This document shows, one piece after another, positions 8,987 through 16,150 of a stretch of 64,000 nucleotides of DNA (its first letter is position 1; each line of letters starts with the position of its first letter). Where the stretch lies: positions 248,001-312,000 of the forward strand of contig CAWAGF010000006.1 of the NCBI GenBank assembly GCA_963781675.1. The letters run 5' to 3'. The position numbers were made by a program, and so were the translations under genes. The notes under the pieces are model-generated. The model was given only the letters and a program-made list of their open reading frames with translations. It made no database searches and was not told the DNA's origin. This DNA comes from SCTD01 sp963781675. Its GTDB lineage: Bacteria; Actinomycetota; Actinomycetes; Mycobacteriales; SCTD01.

Positions 8987-9876
8987 TGCGCCCCGCGGAC
9001 GTCGCTGCCCTGCTGCAGGGCCGCGCCACCGACGCGGCCTACGCCGGCGGCTGGGCCCTGGTGCGAGCGCTGCCCGAGCCGGTCGCGCAGCGGCTGTTCC
9101 GCGCCGGCGCGGACCTGGCCCTGCGCCGCGGCGGCAAGGGCGTCGAGCGGCTGCGCAGCAACCTGGCGCGGGTCGCCCCGGACCGCGACCCCGACGCGCT
9201 GGTCCGCGACGGGCTGCGCTCGTACGCGCGCTACTGGTGCGAGGTCTTCCGCCTGCCGGTCACCTCCACCGAGCGCGTCGTGAGCGGGATGCACACGGTC
9301 GACGAGCAGCGCCTGCGCGACGCCGTGGCCGGCGACCGCGGGACGATCCTCGCGCTGCCGCACAGCGGCAACTGGGACCACGCCGGGGCGTGGTGCGGGG
9401 CGACCGGCGTGCCCTTCACGACGGTCGCCGAGCGGCTGGAGCCCGAGTCGGTCTACGACCGCTTCGTCGCCTTCCGCGAGTCGCTCGGCATGGAGGTGCT
9501 GCCCCTCACCGGCGGCGACCGGCCCACCTTCGACGTCCTGGTCGAGCGGCTCGAGGCGGGCGGCACCCTGTGCCTGCTGTCCGACCGCGACCTCACCGCC
9601 CGCGGCGTCGACGTGCAGTTCTTCGGCGCTACAGCGCGGATGGCCGCTGGTCCGGCGACGCTCGCCCTGCGCACCGGCGCGACGCTGATCCCGGCGACGC
9701 TGTCGTTCCGCGACGACGGCTGGGAGTGCGTGTTCCACCCGGAGGTCCCGCACACCGACGTGCCGACGATGACGCAGGCCGTCGCGTCGGCGTTCGAGAG
9801 CGCGATCGGCCGGCACCCGCAGGACTGGCACATGCTGCAGCGGCTCTGGCTGGACGACCTGGCGCCGCGGTCGTGA
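8986..9876 (+). CDS. phosphatidylinositol mannoside acyltransferase (LpxL-like)
   Basis: A 296-residue member of the LpxL/HtrB lysophospholipid acyltransferase family. Between pgsA and pimA such a protein corresponds to M. tuberculosis PatA (Rv2611c), which acylates the 6-position of mannose on PIM. The catalytic HxxxxD motif is HSGNWD in LPHSGNWDHAG. The GTG start overlaps the pgsA stop by one base and its own stop overlaps the pimA start (GTGA), so the three genes should be made together. It should act at the cytoplasmic face of the membrane. The substrate is inferred from context. Confidence 0.88.
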   Translation: MRPADVAALLQGRATDAAYAGGWALVRALPEPVAQRLFRAGADLALRRGGKGVERLRSNLARVAPDRDPDALVRDGLRSYARYWCEVFRLPVTSTERVVSGMHTVDEQRLRDAVAGDRGTILALPHSGNWDHAGAWCGATGVPFTTVAERLEPESVYDRFVAFRESLGMEVLPLTGGDRPTFDVLVERLEAGGTLCLLSDRDLTARGVDVQFFGATARMAAGPATLALRTGATLIPATLSFRDDGWECVFHPEVPHTDVPTMTQAVASAFESAIGRHPQDWHMLQRLWLDDLAPRS

Positions 9877-11099
9877 GGATCGGGATCGCCTGCCCCTACA
9901 CCTGGGACGTCCCCGGCGGCGTGCAGGCGCACGTGCGCGACCTCGCCGACAGCCTCCTCGCGCTGGGCCACGACGTGTCGGTGCTCAGCCCGGTCGACGA
10001 CCCCGACCGCGCGGACCTGCCGGCGTACGTCGTGCCGGCCGGGCGTGCCGTCCCCGTCCCGTACAACGGCTCGGTGGCCCGGCTCGTGTTCGGCCCGCTG
10101 TCGCTGGCGCGCACCCGCCGGTGGCTCCGCGACGGCGGCTTCGACGTCCTGCACGTGCACGAGCCGACGGTGCCGAGCGTGTCGATGCTGGCCTGCTTCG
10201 CCGCGAGCGGGCCGATCGTCGCGACGTTCCACACCGCGACCGCCCGCAGCCGCGCGCTGCAGCTGTTCGGCACCGCGCTGCAGCCGGCGCTGGAGAAGGT
10301 CATCGGCCGCATCGCCGTCTCGCCCGCGGCCCGCCGCGTCGTGGTCGAGCACCTCGGCGGGGACGCCGTCCTCATCCCGAACGGCGTCGACGTCAGCCGC
10401 TTCGAGGACGCACAGCCGCTGCCCGGTCGGTCCGCGCAGCCGACCGTCGTCTTCCTCGGCCGGCTCGACGAGCAGCGCAAGGGCCTGGCCGTCCTGCTCG
10501 AGGCGCTGCCCGAGCTGGTGCGCCTCGTGCCCGACGTGCGGCTGCTCGTCGCCGGACCGGGCGACGCCGACGAGGTGCGCGAGGCGGTGCCGCCGTCGCT
10601 GCGCGAACGGGTCGAGCTGCTCGGCCTGGTGAGCGAGCAGGACAAGCCGCGGGTCTTCGCCAGCGGCGACGTCTACTGCGCGCCGAACACCCACGGCGAG
10701 TCGTTCGGCATCGTGCTGGTGGAGGCCATGGCCACCGGCACGCCCGTCGTCGCCAGCGACCTGGAGGCGTTCCGCCGGGTGCTCGAGGACGGCGACGCCG
10801 GAGTGCTGGTGCCCGTCCGCGACGCGGGCGCCCTTGCCGCCGGCCTGGGCGCGCTGCTGCAGGACCCGGAGCGGCGCGCCGCCCTCGCCGCGGCCGGCCG
10901 GCGCGCCGTGCGCGCCTACGACTGGTCGACCGTCACGCGCCAGGTCGTCGAGGTGTACGAGACGGTCGCCGTCGCCGCCCCGGTGGCCGTCGACGCGTCG
11001 CTGGAGGCCGCGCTGCCGCCCGGCGACGAGGACGACGACGACGCGGGCCGCCTGGTCACCTCGCTGCGCCGCTGGATGTCCGAGCGGGCCCGCCGGTGA
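9873..11099 (+). CDS. pimA: phosphatidylinositol alpha-mannosyltransferase
   Basis: A 408-residue GT4 glycosyltransferase that adds the first mannose from GDP-mannose to phosphatidylinositol. The N-terminal Rossmann domain starts RIGIACPYTWDVPGGVQAHV, with the acceptor-side glycine loop PGGVQ typical of PimA. The C-terminal nucleotide-sugar domain has FLGRLDEQRKG and the catalytic EX7E segment in ESFGIVLVEAMATG. The tail ends in an acidic run (DEDDDD) before a final helix. The GTG start overlaps the upstream stop, and its own stop overlaps the next GTG. Position and motifs agree with mycobacterial pimA (Rv2610c). Confidence 0.92.
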   Translation: MRIGIACPYTWDVPGGVQAHVRDLADSLLALGHDVSVLSPVDDPDRADLPAYVVPAGRAVPVPYNGSVARLVFGPLSLARTRRWLRDGGFDVLHVHEPTVPSVSMLACFAASGPIVATFHTATARSRALQLFGTALQPALEKVIGRIAVSPAARRVVVEHLGGDAVLIPNGVDVSRFEDAQPLPGRSAQPTVVFLGRLDEQRKGLAVLLEALPELVRLVPDVRLLVAGPGDADEVREAVPPSLRERVELLGLVSEQDKPRVFASGDVYCAPNTHGESFGIVLVEAMATGTPVVASDLEAFRRVLEDGDAGVLVPVRDAGALAAGLGALLQDPERRAALAAAGRRAVRAYDWSTVTRQVVEVYETVAVAAPVAVDASLEAALPPGDEDDDDAGRLVTSLRRWMSERARR

Positions 11100-11590
11100 G
11101 GACGCTGCTCTGGAGCGTGGGCATCGCCTTCCTGGTCGGCTTCTACCTGAGCTGGACGGCCGGCCGGCTGGACCGCCTGCACGCCCGCGTCGACGCCGCG
11201 TGGGCTGCCCTCGACGCGCAGCTCGTGCGGCGGGCCGCGGCCGCCCGCGCCGTCGCCGCCCACCTCGACGACCCGGTCGCGGGCGAGGCGCTGGACGGCG
11301 CCGCGACCGCGGCGCTCGACGGCGCCGACCACGGCCGCGAGACGCTCGAGAACGACCTGTCCCGCGCGCTCAAGGCGGCGCTGCCGGTGCTGGTGCACGA
11401 CCTGGCCGGGGAGGCCGCGCTGGCCGAGCTGGAGACGGCGTCGACCCGCGTCGGGCTGGCCCGCTCGTTCCACAACGCCGCGGTGAAGGACACCCGGGCG
11501 CTGCGCTTCCGGCGCATCCCGCGGGCGCTGCGGCTGGCCGGCCGGCGCGCGATGCCCGAGTACTTCGAGATCGACGACACGGCCTGCTAG
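11096..11590 (+). CDS. LemA-like membrane protein
   Basis: A 164-residue protein with one N-terminal membrane helix (LLWSVGIAFLVGFYL) followed by a helical domain. The pattern VDAAWAALDAQLVRRA and the C-terminal ARSFHNAAVKDTR together with PEYFEID match the LemA family, whose role is unknown. The GTG start overlaps the pimA stop by 4 nt, making it the last gene of the pgsA operon. In mycobacteria a Nudix gene occupies this place instead. Low identity to LemA makes this a family-level call only. Confidence 0.7.
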   Translation: MRTLLWSVGIAFLVGFYLSWTAGRLDRLHARVDAAWAALDAQLVRRAAAARAVAAHLDDPVAGEALDGAATAALDGADHGRETLENDLSRALKAALPVLVHDLAGEAALAELETASTRVGLARSFHNAAVKDTRALRFRRIPRALRLAGRRAMPEYFEIDDTAC

Positions 11591-11641
11591 CCGGTCCGCC
11601 ACGTCCCCGCGGTTCTGCGCGGGATCGCCCGGAGTGCGACG

Positions 11642-11647
11642 TAGCGT
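11642..11647 (+). promoter_or_regulatory. -10 hexamer TAGCGT, leaderless start of DUF3048 gene
   Basis: TAGCGT is followed after 7 nt by GTG 11655. The same TAnnnT-N6/7-GTG layout is seen at coaE, uvrB, the 40.6 kb gene, GrpB and GNAT in this window, so a leaderless transcript starting at or next to the GTG is likely. Confidence 0.5.
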
Positions 11648-11654
11648 TGCGCTC

Positions 11655-12719
11655 GTGCCTGCTCCGACCCCTCCCCGTGCGCACCCGGGCGCTGCCCTGC
11701 TGTGCGTCCTGCTGACCGGCTCCGCCCTGCTCACCGCCTGTGGCGGCGCTTCCGCCGAGCCCGTCGCGGCGCGGCCGAGCCCGTCCTCCGTCGCCACCCC
11801 CTCGAAGGCGGCCGCGCCGGCGCCGAGCAAGGCCGCTCCGAAGGTCAACCCGCTGACCGGCCTCGCGCCCGTCCCGGTGAGCAACGTCGTCGCCGTGAAG
11901 ATCGACAACTCGCCGCTGGCCCGCCCGTTCCACCGCGGCCTCGACGAGGCGTCGCTGATGTACGAGGAGGTCATGGAGGGCGGCGCCACCCGCTTCCTGG
12001 CCGTCTACGCGCCGGCGACCGGCAACCAGGTCGGCCCGATCCGCAGCATCCGCGAGGGCGACATCGAGCTGCTCCAGCAGTACGGCAAGGTCGCCCTCGG
12101 CGCCTCCGGCGGCAACACCGGCGTGCTCGCCACCGTCGCCCAGGCCGAGAAGCACGGCCTGATCCTCGACGTGTCCTTCGACACCGTGCCCGGCCCGTAC
12201 GTCAAGGGGGAGCGGCGCAAGGACGCCATCAACTTCTTCAGCTCGCCGGAGAAGATCGACGCTGCCAAGCCGTCCGGCACCAAGGCCCACGACATCGGCC
12301 TGCGCTTCGGGCCGCTGCCGACGGGCGCGGGCTTCCCGGCCGCCCGCGCCAGCGTCCGCTTCTCGCCGCTGTCCAAGGTGACGGTCGAGTACGAGGCCGC
12401 GCGCGGCACGTACGCCGTCTACCAGGAGGGCGACCGCATGAAGGACTACGCGCCTGCCAACGTCGTCGTGCAGCACGTCCAGATCCGCACCACCGGCTAC
12501 GTCGACGTCCTGGGCAACCCGACCCCGTACACCTCGACCGTCGGCACGGGCGCGGTCGCCGTGCTGCGCGACGGACGCCGGCTGTCCGGCACCTGGCGGC
12601 GGATCGCGCCGCACACCGGCACCCGCTTCCTCGACGACAAGGGCCGCGACCTGCCGCTCGCGCCCGGCCCGACGCTCGTCCTGCTGGTGCCCGCCGGGCA
12701 GAAGCTCACGGTGGGCTGA
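11655..12719 (+). CDS. DUF3048 domain lipoprotein
   Basis: A 354-residue secreted lipoprotein of the DUF3048 (YerB-like) family, function unknown. The GTG at 11655 was preferred to an in-frame GTG at 11634 because it lies 7 nt after a -10 hexamer and starts directly before the signal sequence; lipobox LLTAC gives lipidated Cys29. A Ser/Pro/Ala/Lys linker covers about 35-65. The DUF3048 part begins VNPLTGL and includes VAVKIDNSPLARP, QVGPIRSIREGD and FFSSPEKI, as is typical of the family. It is transcribed alone between the pgsA operon and pdxS. Confidence 0.85.
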   Translation: MPAPTPPRAHPGAALLCVLLTGSALLTACGGASAEPVAARPSPSSVATPSKAAAPAPSKAAPKVNPLTGLAPVPVSNVVAVKIDNSPLARPFHRGLDEASLMYEEVMEGGATRFLAVYAPATGNQVGPIRSIREGDIELLQQYGKVALGASGGNTGVLATVAQAEKHGLILDVSFDTVPGPYVKGERRKDAINFFSSPEKIDAAKPSGTKAHDIGLRFGPLPTGAGFPAARASVRFSPLSKVTVEYEAARGTYAVYQEGDRMKDYAPANVVVQHVQIRTTGYVDVLGNPTPYTSTVGTGAVAVLRDGRRLSGTWRRIAPHTGTRFLDDKGRDLPLAPGPTLVLLVPAGQKLTVG

Positions 12720-12735
12720 CGTCAGCGCCCGCGCC

Positions 12736-12741
12736 TAGGAT
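12736..12741 (+). promoter_or_regulatory. -10 hexamer TAGGAT upstream of pdxS
   Basis: TAGGAT fits TAnnnT and lies 48 nt before the pdxS ATG, leaving room for a leader with GGAGAACGCC as ribosome site. No clear -35. Confidence 0.45.
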
Positions 12742-12789
12742 GGAGCGCGTCCCCGCACCTGCCGGGGCCGCACCGACCTGGAGAACGCC

Positions 12790-13692
12790 ATGAACGAGAA
12801 CGCCCCCGGAACCGAGGTCGGCACCGACCGCGTCAAGCGCGGCATGGCCGAGATGCTCAAGGGCGGCGTCATCATGGACGTCGTCGACGCCGAGCAGGCC
12901 AGGATCGCCGAGGACGCCGGCGCGGTGGCCGTCATGGCGCTCGAGCGCGTGCCGGCCGACATCCGGCGCGACGGCGGCGTGGCCCGCATGAGCGACCCGG
13001 ACATGATCGACGGCATCCAGGCGGCCGTCTCGATCCCGGTGATGGCCAAGGCCCGCATCGGCCACTTCGTCGAGGCGCAGGTCCTGCAGGCGATCGGCGT
13101 CGACTACGTCGACGAGTCCGAGGTGCTCACCCCCGCCGACTACGCGCACCACATCGACAAGCGGCAGTTCACCGTGCCGTTCGTGTGCGGCGCGACCAAC
13201 CTCGGCGAGGCGCTGCGCCGGATCGCCGAGGGCGCCGCGATGATCCGCACCAAGGGCGAGGCCGGCACCGGCGACGTCTCGCAGGCGACCACCCACCTGC
13301 GCACCATCCTCGGCGAGATCAAGCGCCTGACGGTCATGGACGAGGCCGAGCTCTTCGAGGCCGCCAAGCTCATGAGCGCGCCGCTCGAGCTGGTGCGCGA
13401 GACCGCGTCGCTCGGCCGCCTGCCGGTCGTGATGTTCACCGCCGGCGGCGTGGCCACGCCCGCGGACGCGGCGATGATGATGCAGCTCGGCACGGACGGC
13501 GTCTTCATCGGCTCCGGCATCTTCAAGAGCGGCGACCCGGCCAGCCGGGCGCGCGCGTGCGTCGAGGCGACGGCCTACTACACCGACGCCGAGCGCATCG
13601 CGAAGGTCAGCCGCGGGCTCGGCGAGGCGATGGTCGGCATCTCCGCCGACTCGCTGGGTGCCGGCGAGCTGCTGGCGACCCGCGGCTGGTGA
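12790..13692 (+). CDS. pdxS: pyridoxal 5'-phosphate synthase, PdxS subunit
   Basis: A 300-residue (beta/alpha)8 barrel that forms PLP from ribose 5-phosphate, glyceraldehyde 3-phosphate and ammonia delivered by PdxT. Highly conserved segments are present: GGVIMDV early with its catalytic Asp, MALERVPADIR, PVMAKARIGH (second catalytic Lys), VDYVDESEVLTPAD, and AEGAAMIRTKGEAGTGD. The length is normal. ATG start behind GGAGA. The pdxT GTG overlaps the stop (GTGA), so the two subunits are made together; PdxS forms dodecamers with PdxT bound outside. Confidence 0.97.
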   Translation: MNENAPGTEVGTDRVKRGMAEMLKGGVIMDVVDAEQARIAEDAGAVAVMALERVPADIRRDGGVARMSDPDMIDGIQAAVSIPVMAKARIGHFVEAQVLQAIGVDYVDESEVLTPADYAHHIDKRQFTVPFVCGATNLGEALRRIAEGAAMIRTKGEAGTGDVSQATTHLRTILGEIKRLTVMDEAELFEAAKLMSAPLELVRETASLGRLPVVMFTAGGVATPADAAMMMQLGTDGVFIGSGIFKSGDPASRARACVEATAYYTDAERIAKVSRGLGEAMVGISADSLGAGELLATRGW

Positions 13693-14300
13693 GCCCCACC
13701 CCGCGGGTCGGGGTGCTGGCCCTGCAGGGAGACGTGCGCGAGCACGAGCGGGCGCTCCGCACGGCCGGCGCGGAGCCGGTGCAGGTGCGCCGGCTGGAGG
13801 ACCTCGACGGCCTCGACGGGCTGGTGCTGCCCGGCGGCGAGAGCACCACGATCAGCCGGCTGCTCGAGGTCTTCGAGCTGCTGGAGCCGCTGCGCGCCCG
13901 CGTCCGCGAGGGGCTGCCGGTCTACGGCTCCTGCGCCGGGATGATCCTGCTGGCCGACGAGGTGCTCGACGGGCGCCCCGACCAGCAGGGCCTCGGCGGC
14001 CTGGACGTCGTCGTCCGGCGCAACGCCTTCGGCCGGCAGGTCGACAGCTTCGAGACCGACCTCGCGTTCGAGGGCGTCGGCGACGTGCACGCCGTCTTCA
14101 TCCGGGCCCCCTGGGTGGAGTCGACGGGGGCGGCCGCGCAGGTGCTGGCCCGCGTGCCCGAGGACGGCTCGGCGGCCGCCGGTAGGGTCGTCGCGGTCCG
14201 TCAGGGCAACGTCCTGGCGACCTCGTTCCACCCGGAGCTCACCGGCGACGACCGCGTGCACGGGCTGTTCGTCGACATGGTGAGGCAGGCGCGGCGGTGA
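13689..14300 (+). CDS. pdxT: pyridoxal 5'-phosphate synthase, glutaminase subunit PdxT
   Basis: A 203-residue class I glutamine amidotransferase that supplies ammonia to PdxS. Visible motifs: VGVLALQGDVREH at the N-terminus, LPGGESTT in the oxyanion region, the nucleophile Cys in YGSCAGMI, and the His/Glu pair in SFHPELT. GTG start overlaps the pdxS stop by 4 nt. yebC follows after a 34-nt gap with its own GGAGGAG ribosome site, so it may be in the same transcript. Confidence 0.96.
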   Translation: MSPTPRVGVLALQGDVREHERALRTAGAEPVQVRRLEDLDGLDGLVLPGGESTTISRLLEVFELLEPLRARVREGLPVYGSCAGMILLADEVLDGRPDQQGLGGLDVVVRRNAFGRQVDSFETDLAFEGVGDVHAVFIRAPWVESTGAAAQVLARVPEDGSAAAGRVVAVRQGNVLATSFHPELTGDDRVHGLFVDMVRQARR

Positions 14301-14334
14301 GCACCCCGACGGCGCCCCGACAGGAGGAGGAGTC

Positions 14335-15087
14335 ATGAGCGGCCACTCCAAGTGGGCGACCACCAAGCACAAGAAGGGCGCGATCGACGCCAAGCGCGGC
14401 AAGCTCTTCGCCAAGCTCATCAAGACGATCGAGGTGGCGGCCCGCACCGGCGGGGGCGACCCGGCCGGCAACCCGACCCTCGCCGACGCGATCGCCAAGG
14501 CCAAGCGCACCTCGGTGCCGGCCGACAACATCGACCGCGCCGTCAAGCGCGGCAGCGGCGAGCTCGGCGACGCGGCGGCCTACGAGGAGATCATGTACGA
14601 GGCCTACGGGCCCGGCGGCGTGGCCGTCCTCGTGGAGTGCTTGACCGACAACCGCAACCGCGCCAACGCCGAGGTCCGCACCGCCATCACGCGCAACGGC
14701 GGCAACCCGGCCGACCCGGGCTCGGTGTCGTACCTGTTCGGGCGCAAGGGCGTCGTCCTGGTGACCAAGACCGACGGGCTCACCGAGGACGACGTCCTGA
14801 TGGCCGTGCTCGATGCGGGCGCCGAGGAGGTCAACGACCTCGAGGAGGCCTTCGAGGTGGTCTGCGACGCGACCGACACGCACGCCGTGCGGCTGGCCTG
14901 CACCGACGCCTCGCTCGAGGTGCAGTCGGCGGACATCGCCTGGATGCCCAGCGTGAGCGTGCCGCTCGAGGACGAGATGGCCGTCAAGGTCCTCAAGCTC
15001 GTCGACGCCCTCGAGGACCTGGACGACGTGCAGAACGTGTGGGCCAACTTCGACATCAGCGACGAGGTCTTCGAGCGGGTCGGCTGA
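14335..15087 (+). CDS. YebC/PmpR family protein
   Basis: A 250-residue protein of the YebC family, starting MSGHSKWATTKHKKGAIDA, the family hallmark. Members have been described as DNA-binding regulators and, more recently, as factors that relieve ribosome stalling on proline-rich stretches. The three-domain fold and usual length are complete. The ATG follows GGAGGAG. The place between pdxT and ruvC is conserved in mycobacteria (Rv2603c). In this window a signalling island separates it from ruvC. Confidence 0.93.
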   Translation: MSGHSKWATTKHKKGAIDAKRGKLFAKLIKTIEVAARTGGGDPAGNPTLADAIAKAKRTSVPADNIDRAVKRGSGELGDAAAYEEIMYEAYGPGGVAVLVECLTDNRNRANAEVRTAITRNGGNPADPGSVSYLFGRKGVVLVTKTDGLTEDDVLMAVLDAGAEEVNDLEEAFEVVCDATDTHAVRLACTDASLEVQSADIAWMPSVSVPLEDEMAVKVLKLVDALEDLDDVQNVWANFDISDEVFERVG

Positions 15088-15098
15088 CGATCACGAGG

Positions 15099-15127
15099 CT
15101 GACAGCCGGGCCGTCCCCGGGCATACT
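15099..15127 (+). promoter_or_regulatory. sigma-70-like promoter CTGACA-17-CATACT
   Basis: CTGACA (15099-15104) and CATACT (15122-15127) are separated by exactly 17 nt, close to the housekeeping consensus TTGACA/TATAAT. It lies 85 nt before the TTG start of the receiver-like gene. It is the best two-box promoter seen in the window. Confidence 0.55.
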
Positions 15128-15211
15128 GGATCACACAGGGTTGAGACCACAGCCGACTGCGCCACTGCCCGCGATGCTCGTCGCACCGCATGCCCTGTCC
15201 TGGAGGTTGCC

Positions 15212-15850
15212 TTGCCGAACGACGCCAGCGTCAGGGCACCCGCCGGGCGCAGCGAGCTCGACCTCATGACCGCTCAGCTCGCCGCGATCGACGCCTGGAA
15301 CAAGGCGCGCCGGGCGAGCGAGAGCGCGGCCGACGCGGTCACGCTCACCCGTGAGATGCGGCTGGACCTGAGCCGCCGCATGGAGGCCCGCCGCCGCGAG
15401 CAGGAGGCGCTGCTGGCCCGCGCCGAGGAGCAGCTCCGCGAGAGCGGCGGCGTGCTCGCCGGCCGGGCCAGGACCCGCGCCGTCCTCGCGCACCGCAACG
15501 CCTGGCTGCGCGACAGCGTCGCCCACCGCCTCGAGCAGCAGGGCATCGCGATCGTGGGTGTCTTCGAGGACGGCGCCGAGGCGGCCGGCACCATCGTCGT
15601 CGAGCAGCCCGACCTGGTGCTCGTCGAGGACCGCCTGCCGACCTTGTCGGGCGTCGAGGTCGTCCGCCGGGTCCGCGCCTTCGCCCCCGACGCCGTCGTG
15701 GGCGCCCAGTGCCTGGACGGCTCGGGCATCCGCGCGCTCGTGGACGCGGGTGCGCAGGCCGTCTTCACCCGCCGGATCCCGCCCCTGGACATCGCCGACC
15801 AGCTGCTGGCCTGCCTCGTCGAGGGCGGCGCGCCGGTGGCGGTGAGCTAG
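15212..15850 (+). CDS. receiver-like protein with helical N-terminus
   Basis: A 212-residue protein starting at TTG behind TGGAGG (5 nt spacing). Residues 15-85 are helical and charged (LDLSRRMEARRREQEALL), a probable coiled coil. Residues 88-205 look like a response-regulator receiver: LVLVEDRLPTLSGVEVVRRV contains the Asp-Xaa-Xaa-Leu-Pro pattern of the phosphorylation loop. The usual acidic pair at the start of the receiver is missing (AHRNAWLRDSV instead of an Asp-Asp run), so phosphorylation may not work normally. There is no DNA-binding output domain. It faces the CheB/CheR operon tail to tail, which may be its partner, but that is inference. Confidence 0.7.
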   Translation: MPNDASVRAPAGRSELDLMTAQLAAIDAWNKARRASESAADAVTLTREMRLDLSRRMEARRREQEALLARAEEQLRESGGVLAGRARTRAVLAHRNAWLRDSVAHRLEQQGIAIVGVFEDGAEAAGTIVVEQPDLVLVEDRLPTLSGVEVVRRVRAFAPDAVVGAQCLDGSGIRALVDAGAQAVFTRRIPPLDIADQLLACLVEGGAPVAVS

Positions 15851-15856
15851 CGGCTG

Positions 15857-16150
15857 CTAGGCCTGCTCGTCGTCGGGCCGGCCGTCGCTCGCCGGTCCGC
15901 CGACCTCGCCCGTCGCGAGGGCCGTGCGCTCCTGCGCGGCGATGCGACGGTCGGCCTCCGCGTGCGCGCGCAGCTCCTGCGGGTCGAGCACCGCCGCCGC
16001 GCCCAGCTCCTCGTGCACTCGCGCAGCCTCGTCGTGCACCTCCGCGGCCTGCTCCGCCACGCGTGCCCGCAGGGCCCGCAGCTGCTGGTGCGTCGCCGCG
16101 AGCTCGCGCGCCCGCTCCTGCGCCTGCTGCAGCCGCGGGTCGTCGCTCAC
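15857..16150 (-). CDS. small coiled-coil protein after CheR
   Basis: A 97-residue product whose GTG overlaps the stop of the CheR-PAS gene (GTGA), so it is the last gene of the CheB/CheR operon. Nearly the whole chain is Ala/Glu/Arg/Gln rich with heptad spacing (LQQAQERARELAATHQQLRA), predicting a long coiled coil, with an acidic tail GRPDDEQA. I recognise no family. It might pair with the coiled coil of the CheR protein; that is only a guess from the shared operon. Confidence 0.7.
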   Translation of the reverse strand: MSDDPRLQQAQERARELAATHQQLRALRARVAEQAAEVHDEAARVHEELGAAAVLDPQELRAHAEADRRIAAQERTALATGEVGGPASDGRPDDEQA

